Positions 60,825-64,000 of a stretch of 64,000 nt of DNA are shown in pieces. Under the pieces are notes generated by a model. That model ran no database searches. It was not told where the DNA came from and saw only the letters and a list, made by a program, of their open reading frames with translations. Location: positions 5,385,001-5,449,000 of the forward strand of contig NZ_CP098805.1 of assembly GCF_023821985.2 (NCBI RefSeq), read 5' to 3'. Positions within the stretch are counted from its first letter, which is position 1. Each line of letters begins with the position of its first letter. Made by a program: the position numbers and the translations under genes. This DNA is from Dyadobacter chenhuakuii. Its GTDB lineage: Bacteria; Bacteroidota; Bacteroidia; Cytophagales; Spirosomataceae.

Positions 60825-61232
60825 TTACCGGGCTTTCAGTACATTGACGTCTTGCCTTAACAAAACCATTTCGTCATGCATCCTTGCGAATTGTCTGTCG
60901 GTCCGGTCAAAGCCACTTGTCATTGCTTCCAGCAGGCTGGCAAACATTTGCTTCGTTGCCATGTTTTCTTTCAGGTAAGCGACATCTTCTTTTAGGACCG
61001 CGACATCTTCTTTTAAGACTGCGATGTCGCCTTTCATGATTGTGCCATCGCTCTTCAAGACCTCAATGTCATTTGAATTCCTCCAGACCAAATTATTTAG
61101 GTCATTCACACTCCGAATCAACACATTTTGGCCGTGTTTCAGATCGAATTGCCCGGATTCAAGTCGGTCAAGGCGGATCAGGTTTTCTGACATTAACTCT
61201 TCGAGGATGCTAATTCTTTCTCTCTCTTTCAT
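60825..61232 (-). CDS. Coiled-coil protein with heptad repeats
   Basis: A 135-residue, wholly helical protein with leucine heptads: IAVLKEDVAVLKEDVAYLKEN in the middle, preceded by LNNLVWRNSNDIEVLKS. No signal peptide or membrane helix. The middle heptads are coded by 21-base tandem repeats at 60979-61041. Its function is unknown; coiled-coil oligomerisation is likely. Confidence 0.75.
   Translation of the reverse strand: MKERERISILEELMSENLIRLDRLESGQFDLKHGQNVLIRSVNDLNNLVWRNSNDIEVLKSDGTIMKGDIAVLKEDVAVLKEDVAYLKENMATKQMFASLLEAMTSGFDRTDRQFARMHDEMVLLRQDVNVLKAR
60979..61041. repeat. Three 21-base tandem repeats in the coiled-coil gene
   Basis: Copies at 60979-60999 and 61000-61020 share GCGACATCTTCTTTTA; the third (61021-61041) is degenerate. 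Each unit codes for one heptad (VLKEDVA-type). Copy number may vary among strains. Confidence 0.8.
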
Positions 61233-61257
61233 AAAATATAATATGTGTTTAATTTTT

Positions 61258-61265
61258 CAAATATA
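61258..61265 (-). promoter_or_regulatory. Candidate -7 box of the coiled-coil gene
   Basis: On the minus strand it reads TATATTTG, an exact TAnnTTTG, 25 bases before the ATG at 61232. Confidence 0.4.
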
Positions 61266-61270
61266 AACAA

Positions 61271-61306
61271 ACAAGCCGGAAGATCACGATGTGATTTCCG
61301 GCTTGT
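61271..61306 (-). terminator. Long hairpin terminator after the anti-sigma gene
   Basis: ACAAGCCGGAA with ATCAC (61271-61287) pairs with GTGAT and TTCCGGCTTGT (61291-61306), with one bulged G and a 3-base loop. The minus-strand side continues with TTGTTTATATTTG. It separates the sigma/anti-sigma pair from the coiled-coil gene. Confidence 0.8.
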
Positions 61307-61324
61307 GTTATGAATGCGGTCTGA

Positions 61325-61795
61325 CTATTTGACCTGATGAATCTCTGTTTTAAGCCTCAGTAATTCTTCTTCCTGATTAACCGCTTTGAAGTAATAATAC
61401 AGCCCGGCGATCAGGAATATTTTGGATAAAATAAATACAGCGATAAAGGCTGGACGCCAGAACTTGTGGACTTTGATATGGGTGTCATTTACCTCCACAT
61501 CAAGGAATTTCGTGTTGTTGTCTTCTTTCGCCGCTTTGTTTTTGAATGTATGTTTTTCCTTCCGGAAGTGGTCTTGCGTACTTCTCAGATGAATTATTTC
61601 GCGTATTGCAGTAGGAGGCGTCGTTGCCGAGCCGTTAAAATAACGCGTCAGATCCTTCTCAATATCAACCAGATGATCCTGGATCTCCTGATTTTCCTCC
61701 ACCATATATTGTACGAGTTCTTTCTCTTCTTTATTGGTCAATCCCAACAAGTGTGCCTCTAAGATTCCGCTTTCAATAAAATCCTGTATTTCCAC
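61325..61795 (-). CDS. Membrane anti-sigma factor-like protein
   Basis: A 156-residue protein. The N-terminal part (IQDFIESGILEAHLLGLTNK) resembles the N-terminus of Bacteroidota anti-sigma factors, without a zinc motif. One membrane segment spans about residues 113-135 (PAFIAVFILSKIFLIAGLYYYF), with a short coiled tail (NQEEELLRLKTEIHQ). It follows the sigma-like gene by 15 bases in the same direction, so the two form a regulatory pair by position. Confidence 0.75.
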   Translation of the reverse strand: MEIQDFIESGILEAHLLGLTNKEEKELVQYMVEENQEIQDHLVDIEKDLTRYFNGSATTPPTAIREIIHLRSTQDHFRKEKHTFKNKAAKEDNNTKFLDVEVNDTHIKVHKFWRPAFIAVFILSKIFLIAGLYYYFKAVNQEEELLRLKTEIHQVK

Positions 61796-61810
61796 TATAT
61801 GCCCTGATGA

Positions 61811-62266
61811 TTAAGCGTTACGGTATAATTTGAAATATTCATGAAAAGAACGAAGAACTTCGGATTTCGATATATTGAGTTTTTGTGCAACCTCTTCCGG
61901 CGTAAAACCCTGGCAGAATGAAAGATCAAAAATTTTCGCAGGTGATGTATCCGACGTGTTGGAAGGATCAGAGATCGGTGCAATCGCCGTTACCTTGCGC
62001 TTGGCTTCCACGGCCTTGGCCCGGGCCAGCTTGATGACACAAGCAACAAAGCTGAATGGGTAACTGTTGCAAGCCTGTAATTGGGGTGAGGAAAAGACAC
62101 TTACCAACACTTCCTGAGCTAAATGGACCTGCGGCAAAATCTGCAAAATGATGCCATAAGCCATTGCACCATATTTATCATACGCTTCCAGCGAAGTCAT
62201 GTTCTCGCTTCGTCTTGCAACTGACTGGCGGTCCACTCCATTTTTGATTGGTTCTAACTCACTCAT
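61811..62266 (-). CDS. Degenerate sigma-70/ECF-like factor
   Basis: A 151-residue protein with a faint sigma-70 character. The N-terminal half (YDKYGAMAYGIILQILPQVHLAQEVLVSVF) resembles a region-2 helix pair, and the last 35 residues (FCQGFTPEEVAQKLNISKSEVLRSFHEYF) look like the helix-turn-helix of region 4. It is shorter than a standard ECF sigma (about 170-200) and lacks a clear DExF-type motif of region 2. It lies directly upstream of the anti-sigma-like gene. Function as sigma is inferred. Confidence 0.65.
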   Translation of the reverse strand: MSELEPIKNGVDRQSVARRSENMTSLEAYDKYGAMAYGIILQILPQVHLAQEVLVSVFSSPQLQACNSYPFSFVACVIKLARAKAVEAKRKVTAIAPISDPSNTSDTSPAKIFDLSFCQGFTPEEVAQKLNISKSEVLRSFHEYFKLYRNA

Positions 62267-62283
62267 ACATTGTCATATTATTA

Positions 62284-62345
62284 TTGCAAGAAAAGCCAAC
62301 TGTATAATGATCCGGCAAATCTAGCTTGCTATTCTTGCAAATAGC
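62284..62345. repeat. Inverted repeats upstream of the sigma-like gene
   Basis: TTGCAAGAA (62284-62292) pairs with TTCTTGCAA (62332-62340), spaced by 39 bases. The second arm overlaps a local hairpin GCTATT/AATAGC (62328-62333 with 62340-62345). The 304-base gap (62267-62570) holds nothing else recognisable except the promoter box for the HAD gene at its end. Confidence 0.4.
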
Positions 62346-62558
62346 GGGAGGTTGGTATAGTAAATTTAACAGAATAACCTGATAAAATGCAATCGGTGAC
62401 ATAAAAAGAAGCCGAACTGCTGTTAAATATGTCAAGTGTAATGTTCCATTGCGTTAAATATCGGTCTCGTTTCGCGGTTTACCAAGCTATATTATAAAGA
62501 ATAAATACGACGTTGCCTGAAAAGTGATTCGATTCACATTCAGAAAATGTTGATTGTT

Positions 62559-62566
62559 TATCTTTG
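62559..62566 (+). promoter_or_regulatory. -7 box of the HAD gene, near-leaderless
   Basis: TATCTTTG matches TAnnTTTG and ends 4 bases before the ATG at 62571. It argues that transcription starts at or near the ATG, and supports 62571 over the ATG at 62547. No -33 box is clear. Confidence 0.5.
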
Positions 62567-62570
62567 CGCG

Positions 62571-63227
62571 ATGAAAAAAGAAATAGCAGTCATTTTTGAT
62601 ATGGATGGCGTGATTTGCCATACCAACCCTTACCACTCCATGGCGTTCCGCGAATTTTTTTCAAAGCGCGACCTGGCTCCGACAGACGAAGAATTTGCGG
62701 CACATATGTTTGGGAAAAGCAACAGCTACATTCTCAGTCACTTTTTAAACAGGGTGGTAGAAGGAGATGAGCTTTTGAAAATGGAAGATGAAAAAGAAAG
62801 CTTGTTCCGCCAGATCTACGAGCCTTACATTGATCCTATCGAAGGAATTGTCGCTTTTATCAACGACTTGAAAATTAATGGTGCGAAACTTGGCGTAGCA
62901 ACGTCGGCGCCGCTGGCAAACCTGGACCTGATCCTGAGCAAAGTGCCTATCCGGGCGCATTTAGGCTCTATAATGGCCAGTGAAAATGTCAGGAAGCACA
63001 AACCGGATCCCGAAGTCTATCTTACCAGCGCTAAAAATCTGGGCGTGGAACCGGATCAATGTGTTGTTTTTGAAGATTCTTTTTCCGGTGTTTCGGCTGC
63101 TATCAATGCAGGAATGCGTGTGGTAGGCGTCCTGAGCTCGCATACGAAGGAAGAGTTACCTCCCTGCAACCTCTATATAGAAAATTACAGGGAGATGTCT
63201 TTTCAGCAAATTCAGGACTTGTTCTGA
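62571..63227 (+). CDS. HAD-family phosphatase (beta-phosphoglucomutase-like)
   Basis: A 218-residue HAD hydrolase of subfamily IA. The nucleophile motif is FDMDGVICHT, the second motif Thr/Ser is in VATSAPL, motif III has Lys in HKPDPEVYL, and motif IV is FEDSFSGVSAAI. A helical cap domain lies between motifs I and II. It most resembles beta-phosphoglucomutase/PGMB-like enzymes, but substrate specificity cannot be read. ATG at 62571 is preferred, since the -7 box lies before it. Confidence 0.92.
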   Translation: MKKEIAVIFDMDGVICHTNPYHSMAFREFFSKRDLAPTDEEFAAHMFGKSNSYILSHFLNRVVEGDELLKMEDEKESLFRQIYEPYIDPIEGIVAFINDLKINGAKLGVATSAPLANLDLILSKVPIRAHLGSIMASENVRKHKPDPEVYLTSAKNLGVEPDQCVVFEDSFSGVSAAINAGMRVVGVLSSHTKEELPPCNLYIENYREMSFQQIQDLF

Positions 63228-63231
63228 GAAG

Positions 63232-63260
63232 GCTGTTATAAGTGCTTATAATGTAACAGC
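63232..63260. repeat. Hairpin between convergent genes
   Basis: GCTGTTA (63232-63238) pairs with TAACAGC (63254-63260); inside it TTATAAG (63236-63242) can pair with CTTATAA (63245-63251) as an alternative. It covers the stop codon of the partial gene and has no T-run. Confidence 0.5.
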
Positions 63261-64000
63261 GTCTTTCACTTTTACATCGTACACGCCTGTGAGCACTTTT
63301 GCATTTCGTTTTAATTGCAAAAATATCCGGTAACGACCCGCTTTGGGAAAGGAATAGGGAAATGAAATGCGGTTACCATGATCCATGCCGGACATTGCGC
63401 CGTCCTTGACATCATACATTCCCATTTCGGTCATCAGGAACACTTCTCTTTCTTCCATGGGCATAGCCTTTAATTTAGCCAAGTAACGGTCAATGCTATC
63501 CTGGAACATGGCGGGTGCGGGGGCTTTAACCGTAGTCGCCGTGTCGGCCATGCGGTCCTTGAATGACTTTTCAGCCGCCATCGCAAATGTGCCGGTCGGA
63601 TGCAGGTGAATGTATACGGAGCCATCCGTACGAACAACTGCCACGTGGCCGGTCATGCCAAGATATGGCTCGGGATAACAGGCGCTTCCATCAGGATTAA
63701 AAAATTCAAATGTCAGCTGATACGGCTTTCCTGCGTCCAGCGGCTTGTCAGGTTTGCCTTCCCAAACGGCATAGGAGCCATCTTTAAAGACAGTTTTTGT
63801 GCCCGGCTTGCCGCAAACCACTACATTCTCATCCAATGGCACTGCTCCCGGAGAGTCGATCGGATCGGTCACGACATAAGTGTCTTCCTCTGCGGTCACT
63901 TGAAGCGGGTTGCTTTTTGCTTGCTGCTCAGGAATGTCGATGGTGTCTACAATAGTTTCCGCGAAACCCGATCGTTGTACAATGTCACTGTAAACAAGAT
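63246..64000 (-). CDS. Partial CDS of unknown family, cut by the window end
   Basis: The frame stays open to position 64000: upstream of the GTG at 63899 it continues with 33 more codons without a stop, so the real start lies outside the window. About 250 residues are seen. Parts include HVAVVRTDGSVYIHLHPTG, SGMDHGNRISFPYSFPKAG and RYRIFLQLKRNAKVLTGVYD, which look like beta-sandwich segments with His/Met, and a C-terminal KVKDAVTL. This may be the C-terminal domain of a larger membrane or secreted protein; the family is not recognised. Confidence 0.7.
   Translation of the reverse strand, partial: LVYSDIVQRSGFAETIVDTIDIPEQQAKSNPLQVTAEEDTYVVTDPIDSPGAVPLDENVVVCGKPGTKTVFKDGSYAVWEGKPDKPLDAGKPYQLTFEFFNPDGSACYPEPYLGMTGHVAVVRTDGSVYIHLHPTGTFAMAAEKSFKDRMADTATTVKAPAPAMFQDSIDRYLAKLKAMPMEEREVFLMTEMGMYDVKDGAMSGMDHGNRISFPYSFPKAGRYRIFLQLKRNAKVLTGVYDVKVKDAVTL

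Noticed and set aside
60979..61041. CRISPR-like short repeats
   Set aside because: The 21-base units are directly adjacent, in frame and code for heptads of a coiled coil; there are no spacers.
62267..62558. Small gene in the 304-base gap before the HAD gene
   Set aside because: No reading frame with a plausible start and protein-like composition was found; only inverted repeats are visible.

Overview
The window looks like a chromosomal segment of a Bacteroidota bacterium of the order Cytophagales, most like Dyadobacter/Spirosoma. This is inferred from gene content: a type IX secretion protein (PorQ), DUF4494 and DUF2007 proteins, a DUF1080/HEAT protein beside a Tat-exported Gfo/Idh/MocA oxidoreductase, LpxH-type lipid A synthesis, Shine-Dalgarno-poor starts and several TAnnTTTG -7 promoter boxes. 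No rRNA, tRNA, prophage, insertion sequence or CRISPR array was seen. About 55 genes are densely packed on both strands, mostly housekeeping with scattered accessory genes.

Layout. 1-6.8 kb: acyl-CoA dehydrogenase; ugd and a UDP-glucuronate decarboxylase (UDP-xylose supply); then frr, pyrH, and a dihydrouridine synthase overlapping a biotin-carrier protein. 6.8-11.4 kb: envelope genes (CPBP protease, DUF2007, cdsA, a CarboxypepD_reg-like secreted protein, lpxH, a secreted protein). 11.4-20.6 kb: DUF4494 protein, lipoprotein, large GT-C-like membrane protein, exonuclease III, Uma2 nuclease, pseudouridine synthase, mutS, nucleoside permease. 20.7-23.3 kb: Gly-rich RRM protein, SMP-30-like propeller and a RES/Xre toxin-antitoxin pair with a palindromic candidate operator. 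23.4-29.8 kb: HEAT + double DUF1080 protein, its oxidoreductase neighbour, and an acyl-CoA carboxylase carboxyltransferase. 29.8-37.3 kb: porQ, a PhoX-like phosphatase, a di-heme MauG-type peroxidase, a ModF-like double ABC ATPase, a membrane protein and a DJ-1/PfpI protein lacking its catalytic cysteine. 37.5-43.7 kb: clpB, lysA, pyrF, rfbC and a second DJ-1-like protein. 43.8-46.4 kb: a four-gene signalling operon (unknown cytosolic protein, 7-TM protein, histidine kinase, LuxR-type regulator). 46.4-48.4 kb: a 400-base gap rich in hairpins and ending in a terminator (candidate small RNA or leader), then a SelW-like CXXC protein, an Hsp20-like chaperone and a small unknown protein. 48.4-64 kb: metG, lipoprotein, epimerase, TPR protein, GT4, two M16 peptidases, secreted repeat protein, amidohydrolase, ispF, coiled-coil protein, anti-sigma/sigma pair, HAD phosphatase and a gene cut by the window end.

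The least explained parts are the hairpin-rich gap at 46.5-46.8 kb, the four-gene signalling operon beside it, the RES/Xre locus with its operator, the HEAT-DUF1080 plus oxidoreductase pair, the degenerate sigma/anti-sigma pair, and terminator-like inverted repeats that straddle the stop codons of convergent genes. No wholly new multi-gene defence or biosynthetic system could be demonstrated from sequence alone.
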